Shown here: positions 8,608 to 18,020 of the stretch, piece by piece
Position numbering within the stretch: position 1 is the stretch's first letter
How the letters are laid out: each line of letters opens with the position of its first letter
NCBI RefSeq assembly: GCF_003987565.1
Contig: NZ_NGJY01000002.1
Span: 310,001 to 374,000, forward strand
Source of the DNA: Vagococcus fessus
GTDB taxonomy: Bacteria > Bacillota > Bacilli > Lactobacillales > Vagococcaceae
Length of the DNA stretch: 64,000 nucleotides
Direction of reading: 5' to 3'
Position numbers and translations under genes: made by a program
The notes under the pieces: model-generated
The model's database searches: none
Told to the model about the DNA's origin: nothing
What the model saw: only the letters and a program-made list of their open reading frames with translations

Positions 8608-8820
8608 ATGAAAAAATTACACTTACTATTTTTAAATGGCGAAGGAAAAACAACAACCTTGATTCCCTCTCTTGCTAAGGATACTCTTTCAGAAGAAGAA
8701 GTCCAAACTTTTATGACACAGCTTATTGCTCTTAATGTATTTGAAAAAAATGGCATTCAAAAATTTCAACATGCAAGTAGTGCCTATTATAGTGAAACAA
8801 TCCGTACAGATATTTTTTAA
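8608..8820 (+). CDS. Small DUF2922 protein
   Basis: A 70-residue protein with the full DUF2922 pattern: MKKLHLLFLNGEGKTTTLIPSLAKDTLSEEEVQTFM, a mid helix, NVFEKNGIQKF and the terminal ...YYSETIRTDIF, where family members end in TDIF or TDLF. The function is unknown. An AAAGGAG site is 9 bases before the ATG. It is the last gene of the sigma-factor operon. The two small proteins have a similar fold outline (strand, strand, helix, strand) and may act together, which is a guess from their constant pairing. Confidence 0.8.
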   Translation: MKKLHLLFLNGEGKTTTLIPSLAKDTLSEEEVQTFMTQLIALNVFEKNGIQKFQHASSAYYSETIRTDIF

Positions 8821-8841
8821 GTAACCGTCAAATAAACTACC

Positions 8842-8874
8842 GACACTTTATTTTATAATAAGGTGTCTTTTTTT
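8842..8874 (+). terminator. Terminator of the ComX-like operon
   Basis: An 11-bp stem (GACACTTTATT / AATAAGGTGTC) with a TTAT loop followed by seven T, 21 bases after the DUF2922 stop codon. Confidence 0.9.
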
Positions 8875-8955
8875 GTAAAAAAAAGTGAAAAGTATTTTTC
8901 CTTACGGTCAAATGTGTTATTCTAATAGAGAAACTATTTACCTTAAGGAGGCACT

Positions 8956-10314
8956 ATGACTAGACGTTACCGCAACAATTCGCAACAAAAAAAGAGTTCG
9001 TTCAAAGCTATATTGTTCAACAAATGGACGTTATTAGGACTGTTATTTGTATTAGTTATTTCACTGGCCCTATATGCTGCCCGACTTACCAATAAAAATA
9101 TCGATGAGCAACGTCAAGCAGTTCTAGCTGCGAAAAAGAATCAGGAAAAGAAGGATAAAGATGCTGCCTTCAAAATTTATGAAAAAAATATGAAACCACG
9201 TCTTGATTTTTCAAAACTAAAAAAATCAGACTATCCTGAATTAAAAAAAGAAATCTTAAAATCATTAAAAGAGGAGAACTATAGTGGTTCTGTTATTGCC
9301 ATTAAAGATGATAAATTAATTGTTAACAGCTCTATAGGCTACAGTGATAAAGAAGCGGATAAAAAACTGACTGATAAGTCAGAATATATGTTAGCTTCTA
9401 TCCAAAAATCATTTACCGCTGCTGCTATTATGCGTTTAGTAGAAGATAACAAGTTAACCCTTTATACACCTCTGTCACAATTCTTCCCTCAAATTCCAAA
9501 TAGTGACTACATCACTATTCGAAATTTATTAGATATGACGAGCGGACTTTTCTTAGCTGACTATGAGAAAAATGCAATAGAAGAGGAAGAGGTACTCAAT
9601 GAAATACTTCCGAATATTTATTATCAACCCTTATACAATGGATGGGAGTATTCTACTGTTAACTATACTATTTTAGCTGGCATTATAAGAAAAGTTAGTG
9701 GTCACAGTTATCAAGATTTCATCACTGATGAAATTATTAAGCCACTTCGTTTAAAAAATACAGGATTTTACGATAAACTACTGAAAAAAGAAGATAGAAC
9801 CAAGTCTTATAAGAGTACTTTAGAGGATCCTTATAGTATGCCATATACAATTTCAGAAACTAAGTATGCTTCTGAGATTGGTACTGGTAATATCTATACG
9901 ACTCCATCTGATTTACTTACGTATTTTCAAGCACTTATCGACGGTCATATTCTTCGTAAAAATAACTTAGAATCTCTAATGACTCATGATTTAATGTACT
10001 TCAATTATACTTATGCTAGTGGCGTCTACAATCGTGATGGTTATTTCCTTGCACATGGTGTATTTATGGGCTTTGAACCGACTGCTCTACTGACAAATGA
10101 TGGATCATCAGGAATCATATTTATGGGAAATTCATATAATATTGAGCATATGAATAAAGATCTTATTACAGAACTTTTCAAAAAAATCACCGCTCCAGAG
10201 GAAGAAGCAAACACTCCTGTTGATCCTAATCAACAAGTGAACAACAACGTTCCTGACGGTCAGTTCAATGATAACAATTACCAAGCAACTGGAGACGAAC
10301 AAGTTTATTATTAA
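8956..10314 (+). CDS. Membrane-anchored serine hydrolase, beta-lactamase/PBP-like (class C fold)
   Basis: A 452-residue protein with a basic N-terminus and one membrane anchor (about 24-44), followed by a charged helical linker (residues 50-80) and a beta-lactamase/transpeptidase-like domain. The SxxK motif is LASIQKSFTAAA (Ser nucleophile and Lys), the second motif is YSTVNY, and an HG pair (LAHGVFMGF) stands where KTG would be. The tail is a low-complexity Asn/Gln/Pro stretch (PVDPNQQVNNNVPDG). Relatives include PbpX-like hydrolases, D-Ala-D-Ala or D-alanyl esterases acting on the cell envelope; the substrate is not known. A TAAGGAGG site precedes the ATG, and a strong terminator follows. 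Confidence 0.85.
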   Translation: MTRRYRNNSQQKKSSFKAILFNKWTLLGLLFVLVISLALYAARLTNKNIDEQRQAVLAAKKNQEKKDKDAAFKIYEKNMKPRLDFSKLKKSDYPELKKEILKSLKEENYSGSVIAIKDDKLIVNSSIGYSDKEADKKLTDKSEYMLASIQKSFTAAAIMRLVEDNKLTLYTPLSQFFPQIPNSDYITIRNLLDMTSGLFLADYEKNAIEEEEVLNEILPNIYYQPLYNGWEYSTVNYTILAGIIRKVSGHSYQDFITDEIIKPLRLKNTGFYDKLLKKEDRTKSYKSTLEDPYSMPYTISETKYASEIGTGNIYTTPSDLLTYFQALIDGHILRKNNLESLMTHDLMYFNYTYASGVYNRDGYFLAHGVFMGFEPTALLTNDGSSGIIFMGNSYNIEHMNKDLITELFKKITAPEEEANTPVDPNQQVNNNVPDGQFNDNNYQATGDEQVYY

Positions 10315-10348
10315 AAAAGAGCCCCTACACCTGTAGGGACTCTTTTTT
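10313..10348. terminator. Bidirectional terminator between convergent genes
   Basis: Arms AAAAAAGAG-C-CCCTACA and TGTAGGG-A-CTCTTTTTT, separated by two bases, sit between the serine hydrolase and the PRD regulator stop codons. Confidence 0.9.
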
Positions 10349-12294
10349 TAGCTATAATACTTAAAATAACTCAATACTTTCAACCTATCTTTTTCTTCAA
10401 TAATTTGATGCAGCAATTCAGGTGATTCATTAATATAATGTAGGATACTAAAGAAATTTTTTAATTCTTTTTGACCCATATCTTCTTTTTTTAAGGCCAA
10501 GAGAGCGACTAACTGCACATCGCCATTCCCCCAAGATAGAGGTGTTTCTAGTGTGGCTAAACTAATGCTAGACGTCATCACTTGTTGAGGATCACCATGA
10601 GGCAAGGCGATTAAACTTCCAATTCTCGTACTCGAGTTAGACTCTCTCGCCAGTACTGTGTCTAAATAACCTTCCGCTACATAGTTTTGGGCTACTAATT
10701 TTTTTACCATCTCAGAGATGACCGTTTCTTTTTCTGTTGCCTTCATTTGAGTTTCTACTAAAAAGGGTTGGCTAAATCGTGTGATATCAAATTGTTTAGA
10801 TACCCGATTTGGTTTGAATTCAAGTAAAAAAGAATGAAGGACAGCCAAATCTGCTTCTGATAGTAGCGGTGAAACTTCCAATACCGGTAATTCACCTGCC
10901 TGACACGGCACAGTCGTAATCGCAAAATCCAATTGCTCCCTTTCTGAATACGTAGAAAACTCTTGAACAGACACTAATTTTTCAACTACTATATTTGGGA
11001 AATGCCTATTAATTTTAGCTTCTAAAAAGGCTGAGACTCCCATACCATATTCACACACAATTACCGTGTGATACGTCATTTCTGCTGCTTTTTTTTGACG
11101 TTCTAATGCCCCTTGAAGGTGAACCGTTAAATACGCCACCTCTTCTTCAGGAACTGTAATATCTGTCGCTTTAAAGAACTCATCGACTATCGTTTGAACG
11201 ATTAAAAATAACTGCGTATACGTTCGTCTAATTTCGTCTTTTAGGGGATTCGCAATATGGAAACCACTATTAATACGAGTAAAAGTGGACTCTAAATGTT
11301 GTTTCAGATTATCTAAAAGTATGTGGTCTTCAGATAAATCTATCCCTAGCAGATGATGAATTTCAGCAATTAAAACGGCTATAATCTTCTCTACCTCTTT
11401 AGAAATTTCTTGATAATAACTGTCTTCATCGCCACTATGATGGATGTTAAAACTTGAAATACGTAAGGCCAAGTAGCCTATTTCATCTTTTGGAAAATAA
11501 ATGTTTAATTTTTGATGCAAATAATCAGTGATTTGTTCACTATAAGTTAAAGCTTTAGAATATTTGATTAAATCCCACTCGCCATCTGATAATGTTAAGG
11601 ATTCATTTGTTTTAATCCGCTCAATCATAAATAAAATATGAATCGCTATACTATTCATCGGGTTATCTTTTATCACGATATCGGTTTCATTTACAAGAAC
11701 CTGCAATGCTTCATTAACAATAGAAATAGACTGAGGTGAGAAGAATTCAGACAGTTTTTTACCATGTTGTTCTTCGGCATTAATCTCTCGCATAAGTTTG
11801 GCTAATATCTCTCGTCTAACACGTTCTGAAGCGACGACAAACGTTCCTTGACCTGGCTTGCTCACTAACTCCAACTGAAAACCAGCAACTTGCTCTTTCA
11901 CATGCTCTAAGTCTTCTCTGATTACTGAACGATTTACAAAGAAGCGATCTGCTAGTTCATCTAGAGATAATGGTTCTTGCGCCATTAATAACGCCACTAA
12001 AATATAACGTTGTTGCATCTCTCGACTGTATTGCATGGGTATTTTATTTTTTAACAAGATACTCTGTAATTTTTGCTTTTCATAAAGGCCAACGTCAAGA
12101 TGAATGCCAACTCCTGGTTTCTTCACTAGGTGTGCCTCATAGTTTTCTTTTTCAAAATAGGCTGTCAATTGATTGAAGTCATTGCGAACGGTGCGCTCCG
12201 AACACCCTACAAAAGAGGCTAAACTTTTTAATGTCACTGGATTTTCACCCATGTCGAGTAGATGCTCGAGTAACTGTTTTTGTCTCACATTCAT
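10348..12294 (-). CDS. PRD-containing transcriptional activator with EIIB- and EIIA-like domains (BglG/MtlR/ManR type)
   Basis: A 648-residue multidomain PTS regulator. It has an N-terminal HTH_11 domain (about 5-60), an Mga-type HTH (about 85-150), two PRDs (about 190-295 and 300-405), an EIIB-Gat-like domain with a Cys (TVIVCEYGMGVSAFLEAKI, about 410-495) and an EIIA-Fru/Mtl domain with the phospho-His in SLIALPHGDPQQV. Regulators of this build bind DNA, and phosphorylation on PRD, EIIB and EIIA sites ties them to sugar supply. It lies 94 bases downstream of the fructose-type PTS gene on the same strand, so it most likely controls that PTS. It carries no AAA+ domain, so sigma-54 is not involved. 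Confidence 0.9.
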   Translation of the reverse strand: MNVRQKQLLEHLLDMGENPVTLKSLASFVGCSERTVRNDFNQLTAYFEKENYEAHLVKKPGVGIHLDVGLYEKQKLQSILLKNKIPMQYSREMQQRYILVALLMAQEPLSLDELADRFFVNRSVIREDLEHVKEQVAGFQLELVSKPGQGTFVVASERVRREILAKLMREINAEEQHGKKLSEFFSPQSISIVNEALQVLVNETDIVIKDNPMNSIAIHILFMIERIKTNESLTLSDGEWDLIKYSKALTYSEQITDYLHQKLNIYFPKDEIGYLALRISSFNIHHSGDEDSYYQEISKEVEKIIAVLIAEIHHLLGIDLSEDHILLDNLKQHLESTFTRINSGFHIANPLKDEIRRTYTQLFLIVQTIVDEFFKATDITVPEEEVAYLTVHLQGALERQKKAAEMTYHTVIVCEYGMGVSAFLEAKINRHFPNIVVEKLVSVQEFSTYSEREQLDFAITTVPCQAGELPVLEVSPLLSEADLAVLHSFLLEFKPNRVSKQFDITRFSQPFLVETQMKATEKETVISEMVKKLVAQNYVAEGYLDTVLARESNSSTRIGSLIALPHGDPQQVMTSSISLATLETPLSWGNGDVQLVALLALKKEDMGQKELKNFFSILHYINESPELLHQIIEEKDRLKVLSYFKYYS

Positions 12295-12330
12295 TTCTGA
12301 TTTCCCTCCCTATTTTTCACCAAAAGAAAA

Positions 12331-12370
12331 GACACTCCCTTTGCTATAAAATTATAACATAGGCAGTGCC
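12331..12370 (-). terminator. Weak terminator or attenuator between PTS and regulator genes
   Basis: On the minus strand GGCACTGCC pairs with GGGAGTGTC (one mismatch, one wobble) across an A/T-rich loop, followed by TTTTCTTTT. It would lower, not abolish, read-through from the PTS gene into the regulator gene. Confidence 0.45.
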
Positions 12371-12388
12371 TTAAATTCTAACTGTTGC

Positions 12389-14332
12389 TTAACGAACTGT
12401 ATCTAATAACGCCATAACATCAACGTTTGTATCAGCTTCTAATAAGGATTGACGGAAATCGTCATCCATTAATTTACGTGATAACATTTGTAAGATTTTT
12501 AAATGAGCGTCTGTCTTGTTGCCAGCTGGAACTGCAATCATGAAGACTAATTTAGCAGGCTCGCCGTCTAAACTTTCCCAGTCAATTCCTTTTGGTGCAC
12601 GACCAAAGACAACACTTGGTTCGATAACGGCATCTGATTTACCATGAGGGATTGCTACTGACATCCCAATTCCTGTAGTACTTTCAGATTCACGTTTTAA
12701 GATTGCTTTTTTAAATTCTTCTGCTGATGTAATTTTACCTAAGTCTGCAAATTTAGCAATTAACTCATCCATTACATCTAATTTTGTATCACCTTTAACA
12801 TCTAAGATTAGAGCATCTTCTGTTACGATGTCTGTTAATTTTTCAAATTCTACATCATCTTTTACTTCTGGTGTTGCTACTGCTTCTTTAACTGGTGCAG
12901 CTGTTTCTGTTGCTGCTACTGGTGCTGCATTAACAGGTTTCTTTAAGAATGATAAACAGAATACTGTTACAGCAATCCCTACTGCTACTGATACGAAGAA
13001 CATAAGTACATTATCAACCGCACCTAAAACTGCTACGATTGGACCACCATGAGCAACGTGGTCAGTCACGCCGAATAACATCGCCATAACACTACCAGCC
13101 ATTGAACCCGCTACAATACTTGGAATAACACGTAATGGATCTGTTGAGGCGAAAGGAATCGCACCCTCTGTAATCCCGAATAATCCCATCGCGAATGAGG
13201 CTTTACCTGCTTCTTTTTCTGGTTGTGTAAATTTGTTTTTAAGAACGAATGTTGCCACACCTAAAGCTAACGGTGGCACACAGATGGCAACCGCAATGGG
13301 TCCCATGATACTGAAGTTTCCTTTTTCGATCATACCTGAACCGAATAAGAACGCCACTTTGTTGAATGGACCACCCATATCAACGGCAATCATCGCACCT
13401 AAGATTAGGGCTAAGACGATTTGGCTTCCACCTTGCATACCTGCTAAGAAATCAGATAAGCTTGAGAATAATAACGCTACTGGTTTACCAATAACATAAA
13501 TGAATGCAAATCCTACAACTAATGTTGAAATAACTGGAATAATAATGATTGGCATGATTGATTGAATCACTTTAGGAACTTTTAATTTCTTAATGCCTAA
13601 TGCCACAAAACCTGCAAGGAAACCGGCTAAGATACCACCTAAGAATCCTGCTCCTGCTTCACTGTTATATAATGCTCCGTTAGTCGCAATTAAACCACCA
13701 ACAAAACCAGGAACTAAACCAGGACGGTCTGCAATACTTTGAGCGATAAATGCTGAAAGGACAGGAACCATCATTCCCATTGCTAACCCACCGATTGAGT
13801 TAATTGTTGCCCAGATACTACCTTCTGGAATCGCAATTCCGTTTGGTCCTGGAACACCACCTAGTGATAACGCGATGGCGATTAATAATCCACCTGTTAC
13901 AACGAATGGTACCATGTATGATACACCATTCATTAAACTCTTATACATCACTTGACCAACACTTGCTTTTTTAGCTTCGCCATCTTCAGATGCTTGGCCG
14001 ACTGTACCAGATTGGATTTGGCCTTCGCCGTTTAAAATTTTATTAATAAGTTCAGTTGCTTTATGAATCCCATCTTGTACGCCAACTTTTACAACTTGTT
14101 TGCCAGCAAAACGTGACATATCGACTGCTGTATCCGCTGCGATAATAACACCTTCAGCATTTGCAATTTCGGTAGCTGATAATTTGTTTTCAATACCGAT
14201 TGATCCGTGGGTTTCAACTTTAACGTTAACGCCAAGTTCTTTCCCTTTCTTCTCCAATGTTTCGGCTGCCATATAAGTATGAGCAATCCCTACTGGACAA
14301 GACGTAATAGCAACAATTGTTTTTTCTGCCAT
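12389..14332 (-). CDS. fruA: PTS fructose-type transporter, EIIBCA fusion
   Basis: A 647-residue sugar permease in the order B-C-A. EIIB-Fru is at about 1-100 with its active Cys in TSCPVGIAHTYMAAE; the EIIC-Fru membrane domain is at about 125-465 (about eight to ten hydrophobic segments, with GGPFNKVAF and GITEGAIPFA). An Ala/Pro/Val linker follows, then a C-terminal EIIA-Fru (about 500-647) with the phospho-His in SVAIPHGKSDAV. It imports and phosphorylates fructose or a related sugar at the membrane. No 1-phosphofructokinase gene is adjacent, unlike the usual fruRKA operon, and the partner regulator is of the ManR/MtlR type. The substrate could therefore be another hexose. An AGAGGAGAG site precedes the ATG. 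Confidence 0.85.
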   Translation of the reverse strand: MAEKTIVAITSCPVGIAHTYMAAETLEKKGKELGVNVKVETHGSIGIENKLSATEIANAEGVIIAADTAVDMSRFAGKQVVKVGVQDGIHKATELINKILNGEGQIQSGTVGQASEDGEAKKASVGQVMYKSLMNGVSYMVPFVVTGGLLIAIALSLGGVPGPNGIAIPEGSIWATINSIGGLAMGMMVPVLSAFIAQSIADRPGLVPGFVGGLIATNGALYNSEAGAGFLGGILAGFLAGFVALGIKKLKVPKVIQSIMPIIIIPVISTLVVGFAFIYVIGKPVALLFSSLSDFLAGMQGGSQIVLALILGAMIAVDMGGPFNKVAFLFGSGMIEKGNFSIMGPIAVAICVPPLALGVATFVLKNKFTQPEKEAGKASFAMGLFGITEGAIPFASTDPLRVIPSIVAGSMAGSVMAMLFGVTDHVAHGGPIVAVLGAVDNVLMFFVSVAVGIAVTVFCLSFLKKPVNAAPVAATETAAPVKEAVATPEVKDDVEFEKLTDIVTEDALILDVKGDTKLDVMDELIAKFADLGKITSAEEFKKAILKRESESTTGIGMSVAIPHGKSDAVIEPSVVFGRAPKGIDWESLDGEPAKLVFMIAVPAGNKTDAHLKILQMLSRKLMDDDFRQSLLEADTNVDVMALLDTVR

Positions 14333-14415
14333 TTGTATCTCTCCTCTTATATAATTTTTCTACCTTATCAGTTTATCAACTCCTATTGCAAGACTTAAAC
14401 GTATTTTTTGCAAAA

Positions 14416-14464
14416 AGATGTGGCAAAGTTAGATTAACTAATCTGACTTTGCCACATCTCTTTT
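14416..14464 (-). terminator. Long-stem terminator after fbp
   Basis: A stem of about 20 bp (AGATGTGGCAAAGT...ACTTTGCCACATCT) just past the fbp stop. It is near symmetric, with T-rich ends on both sides. Confidence 0.9.
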
Positions 14465-14466
14465 AT

Positions 14467-16422
14467 TTAATAGCGCTCAATTAATTGTTTGGTTTCATAG
14501 TAAGTCTTTAATAATACTAAATCATCAATTTGCTTTTGAAGAGCGCGACCAATATCTGTCTCCGCCACATATTGACGTTTGTCTTCTTTAAAAACTAAAC
14601 GTCTAGTCGACACTAAATCTCGTTCACTTTTCACACTCAACTCCGCCCCGCAGAACGGTTCGTGAACCGCTAACTCCATCCCGTATGAATTATAAATCAA
14701 GGTATACCCTGCAATCCCTGTAGCCGATTGATACGGTTTAGAATAGCCGCCGTCTATGACAATCATGGCACTGTTTCCTTTAATCGGATTTTCGCCTTTC
14801 TTTTCTTTGACGGGTGTATGACCATTGATTATATGTGAGTGACCAGGTTCTAAGCCAAACTCTTTGAGAATCGCATGACACCCTTCTTCCGTCTCACGCA
14901 AACGGTAATAACTATTTTTATACTCTTCATGGGTTTCTTTTTCCAAGATATAGTAACGTTCAAAGGTTGTCATCTTCGTCTTACCAAATAAAGGTGAGTA
15001 CTTGCCTGTCCATAAATACCAAACATAATCAAGATAACGTGACGGCACTTCCTTATCTGTATGAGCTTGACGCAAAACTTTTTCAAAGCGGTCAAATAAC
15101 CCTTTCCCAGAATAGGCTTGCCCATCAATCTCAAAGGATTGAAACTCGCCATCTTCAGTCATTGGCACACACCCGTGATACAGCAAGTTGCCATTATAGA
15201 CTAAAGACATACTCCCCACCTGCATCAGATAGTCGATATGAGCCTGTAATTTCTCACTACCAGTAAATACCCTCACTAGAGCGTCAACTAACTCCTGCTC
15301 TTCATCAGTTAGCTTATACGGCTCATCAGGGTCAATCGTTGGAAAACTTGCTTGATCTAAGAAATAGCGTTGCCCTTCCAACTCTATCGTCAAGTCATCG
15401 TAGTTAATCTTCTCTAATACTAGACGATTTTCCATCTCAAACTCAGGACGACGTTTGATAATCTCTCCTTCTAATTTAAACTGGATGATCGCAATCGCTT
15501 GTTGGATTTTCCCCATCTGTTCTTTCTCATACACAGATACATCCTGATCTTCTTTGGTTAACCGTGGCAAGAATTGCTGGTTGGCACTATGATAGGTCTT
15601 CTCCGCAAAGTTAACCATATTACGAAGAGAGATCCCATATCCTTCTTCAAGCACTTCAAGATTATTATAACGAGAGGCAATCCGAATCACATTGGCAATA
15701 CAGACTGCTGATCCCCAAGCTGCTCCCATCCACAAGATATCATGGTTACCCCACTGGACGTCAACCGAACTTTGCTTTTGAAGATGATTGATAATCTTAT
15801 CTGGATAGGGTCCTCTATCATAAATATCTCCTACCACGTGTAGATGGTCAACAGTCAAATGCTGAATCAAGAAACACAACTCTCTAATAAACGCATCCGC
15901 CATCTCTAACTCAATGACATTTTTAATGATACTTTGATAATAGCCCGACTGCGTTTTGTGCTTACTAGGTGTAAACAATAACTCCTCGATAATATAACTA
16001 AACTCTTTCGGGATAGCCTTGCGGACTTTCGAACGACTGTACTTAGATGAGATATCCTGACACAACATTACTAACGCTTTTAAATTAGAGGCATACCACG
16101 TTTTTGCTTCTTCATCCGTTTGCCACTCCGCTTTTTTTAGAGCTAACTTTTCCTTAGGATAATAAATCAAACTCGCTAAAGTCCGCTGTTCCTCTGCAGT
16201 CAACTCTTCCCCTAAGACTTCACTAATCTTATTTTTAATTTTACCTGAACCATTTCGTAACACATGTTGAAAGGCATCATACTCACCGTGCAAGTCACTA
16301 ACAAAATGCTCTGTTCCTTTCGGTAATGATAAAATCGCTTTCAAATTAATGATCTCTGTTACCACACTTTGTTTGTTTGGAAATTCTTTCGCTAATAAGG
16401 ATAAAAACTTAACATCTTCCAC
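14467..16422 (-). CDS. fbp: Fructose-1,6-bisphosphatase, class III
   Basis: A 651-residue gluconeogenic phosphatase of the Firmicutes-specific class III, a metallophosphoesterase unrelated to E. coli Fbp. The metal-binding motifs are FVSDLHGEYDAF, VVGDIYDRGPYPD and VQWGNHDILWMGAAWG, with later ligands in INGHTPVKEKKGENP. The length fits the family (about 640-670). The start is GTG at 16422, with GGTGAG just upstream. It is followed by its own terminator and then by the fructose-type PTS gene. It hydrolyses fructose 1,6-bisphosphate to fructose 6-phosphate in the cytosol. In B. subtilis the orthologue is activated by phosphoenolpyruvate. Confidence 0.95.
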   Translation of the reverse strand: MEDVKFLSLLAKEFPNKQSVVTEIINLKAILSLPKGTEHFVSDLHGEYDAFQHVLRNGSGKIKNKISEVLGEELTAEEQRTLASLIYYPKEKLALKKAEWQTDEEAKTWYASNLKALVMLCQDISSKYSRSKVRKAIPKEFSYIIEELLFTPSKHKTQSGYYQSIIKNVIELEMADAFIRELCFLIQHLTVDHLHVVGDIYDRGPYPDKIINHLQKQSSVDVQWGNHDILWMGAAWGSAVCIANVIRIASRYNNLEVLEEGYGISLRNMVNFAEKTYHSANQQFLPRLTKEDQDVSVYEKEQMGKIQQAIAIIQFKLEGEIIKRRPEFEMENRLVLEKINYDDLTIELEGQRYFLDQASFPTIDPDEPYKLTDEEQELVDALVRVFTGSEKLQAHIDYLMQVGSMSLVYNGNLLYHGCVPMTEDGEFQSFEIDGQAYSGKGLFDRFEKVLRQAHTDKEVPSRYLDYVWYLWTGKYSPLFGKTKMTTFERYYILEKETHEEYKNSYYRLRETEEGCHAILKEFGLEPGHSHIINGHTPVKEKKGENPIKGNSAMIVIDGGYSKPYQSATGIAGYTLIYNSYGMELAVHEPFCGAELSVKSERDLVSTRRLVFKEDKRQYVAETDIGRALQKQIDDLVLLKTYYETKQLIERY

Positions 16423-16555
16423 GTTCTCACCAACCTATACCAATTTTTTGTTTTAAACAAACCTCACTCCATCATAATAACATAAAACAAGTATTCATAA
16501 CGGAATAATGCTTATAAAAAACCTCATATAAGTATAGACCAATTTAAATTGTACG

Positions 16556-16592
16556 ATAAAAAAAGACAAGAAGATGGGACTTCTTGTCTTTT
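16556..16592 (-). terminator. Terminator of the wall-anchored repeat protein gene
   Basis: Perfect arms AAAAGACAAGAAG and CTTCTTGTCTTTT with a six-base loop and a run of T on the minus strand, directly after the stop codon at 16596. Confidence 0.9.
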
Positions 16593-16595
16593 AAC

Positions 16596-17459
16596 TTATC
16601 TAAATTTTTTTAAAATGATAGTACCAAGAGCGGCAAATACTGTTACAATCCCAGTCGCTACAAGCGAACGGCTACTACGTTCACCAGTCTGAGGGAATGT
16701 TTTTTCTCCCTTAGCTGTTTCATCTAGAGCCTTTTCAGTTTTAAGATCATTGTTTTTTAAGCTTGCAGCCAAATTAACAAATGGCGTGTTTGTTTGACTG
16801 TCACCTAAAGCTAATTGATCCGTAAGAGAATTAGCGTCCTCTAACTCAACAAGTGGTTGACCTGGTACTGATGGCAACATCGGCATATTTGTTTCAGGTT
16901 CTAGTGGCATTGGCATTGGATCGGCAACATTTGGTACACTTGGTAATTCAGGAGTTGCAGGTTCACCAATGATATTTAGATGAGGTTGAATACCACCATC
17001 TTGTTCCATTTCATTTAATTTATTGTTCACTGCATGTTCAAGTTCATCAACGAATTCAGGTGTAATAGGCAAATCAGTAGAAGGCTTAGGCGTTGGCACA
17101 GTAAGTTCTGGTTGGATGCCATTTTCAACATCATTAAGGGCATTGTTAAGTTCATCTTCTTTTTCAGCAATTATATCCGGTTGAACACCATTTTGGACAT
17201 CATTTAAAGCATTATTAAGCTCATCTTCCATTTGTCCGACTACTTCGGGATCGATTGGCAACTCTGATGATGGTGTTGGTTGTGTTGTTTGGGTATCCGT
17301 TTCTACATCATTTAAAGTGACGCTCGGTTGACTGCTTATCTCAGGATTAAGTGGCAACTCAGATGACGGACTCACATCTTCACTGGCATGACTCGTCATC
17401 GGAGCGACGGCTAATAATGTCGTGGCACATACAGCAGCTAAAAAATAATATTTTTTCAT
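16596..17459 (-). CDS. LPXTG-type (FPQTG) cell-wall-anchored repeat protein
   Basis: A 287-residue secreted surface protein. The signal peptide is about residues 1-25 (MKKYYFLAAVCATTLLAVAP, cleavage near SHA/S). The mature part is Pro-, Glu- and Asn-rich with two repeat types. One is a short S-S-E-L-P-[LI]-[ND]-P-E element seen three times (third as STDLPITPE). The other is an 18-20 residue helix EDELNNALNDVQNGVQP, seen twice almost unchanged and once diverged (LEHAVNNKLNEMEQDGGIQP). The C-terminus is a sorting signal: FPQTG at 255-259, a hydrophobic segment and the tail KKFR. No recognised adhesin domain is present, so the role is unknown. AGGAGG precedes the ATG. No sortase gene is in the window. 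Confidence 0.88.
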   Translation of the reverse strand: MKKYYFLAAVCATTLLAVAPMTSHASEDVSPSSELPLNPEISSQPSVTLNDVETDTQTTQPTPSSELPIDPEVVGQMEDELNNALNDVQNGVQPDIIAEKEDELNNALNDVENGIQPELTVPTPKPSTDLPITPEFVDELEHAVNNKLNEMEQDGGIQPHLNIIGEPATPELPSVPNVADPMPMPLEPETNMPMLPSVPGQPLVELEDANSLTDQLALGDSQTNTPFVNLAASLKNNDLKTEKALDETAKGEKTFPQTGERSSRSLVATGIVTVFAALGTIILKKFR

Positions 17460-17552
17460 ACAATTCCTCCTATTTTAAACCTAAGCAATAGGACACGTGA
17501 TTATAAGAGACACAATCAAACAGAAAATATGAAAGCCTTTCCATTTGATGCC

Positions 17553-17582
17553 ATTGTATGCCTTAAAAACACGAACAGTCAA
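17553..17582 (-). promoter_or_regulatory. Promoter of the wall-anchored repeat protein gene
   Basis: On the minus strand: TTGACT, 18-bp spacer, TACAAT, about 90 bases before the start codon. The bases just downstream of the -35 (TTCGT) and the -10 surroundings (CATACAATG) are the same as at the promoter at 22142-22171. Confidence 0.75.
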
Positions 17583-18020
17583 TGCCCACTACCATATATG
17601 ACGTGTAAAACATACTTATTTTTGTATTGATTTAGTTCATAATACTATTTACTAATTTTGTCATTTTTGATGATAAGTCTATACCTCTTACCTGGCAAAT
17701 AAGCACTATAAAAGGATTCTAGGTTAATTATTATAGCAACTCAAAATTGATACTGACTTACCGAATTTTTTTATTTTTAAAATTTTCTGCCAAATAACTT
17801 TTTGGATTTAAATTCTCCACGACTTAGCCTATTTACTTCCACAATACAGAGTGATAGCATTACCTTCATAGAGTTGTTTCTTACGCTGTCACAACTCTAT
17901 AGACTGGTTTGAAAAACATCAACAATTTATTGGTCATTAGTACTACATTTATTATCTCAACTCTATTTGTAGTACGACTTGGCTTTCCTCTCCAGAAAGG
18001 CCAAGTCACAGAATTCTCCA
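17583..18020. other. Gene-free stretch with three inverted repeats
   Basis: No coding frame of note is present. Three hairpins sit at its right end: TAGAGTTGT/ACAACTCTA (17869-17899), GTACTACA/TGTAGTAC (17940-17975) and GACTTGGC/GCCAAGTC (17976-18007). The loop of the second contains CAACTCTA (17958-17965), a second possible partner for the first arm of hairpin one. Read on the plus strand the group ends in the terminator at 18021-18061, which would suit a small RNA. I found no convincing plus-strand promoter. Confidence 0.4.
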
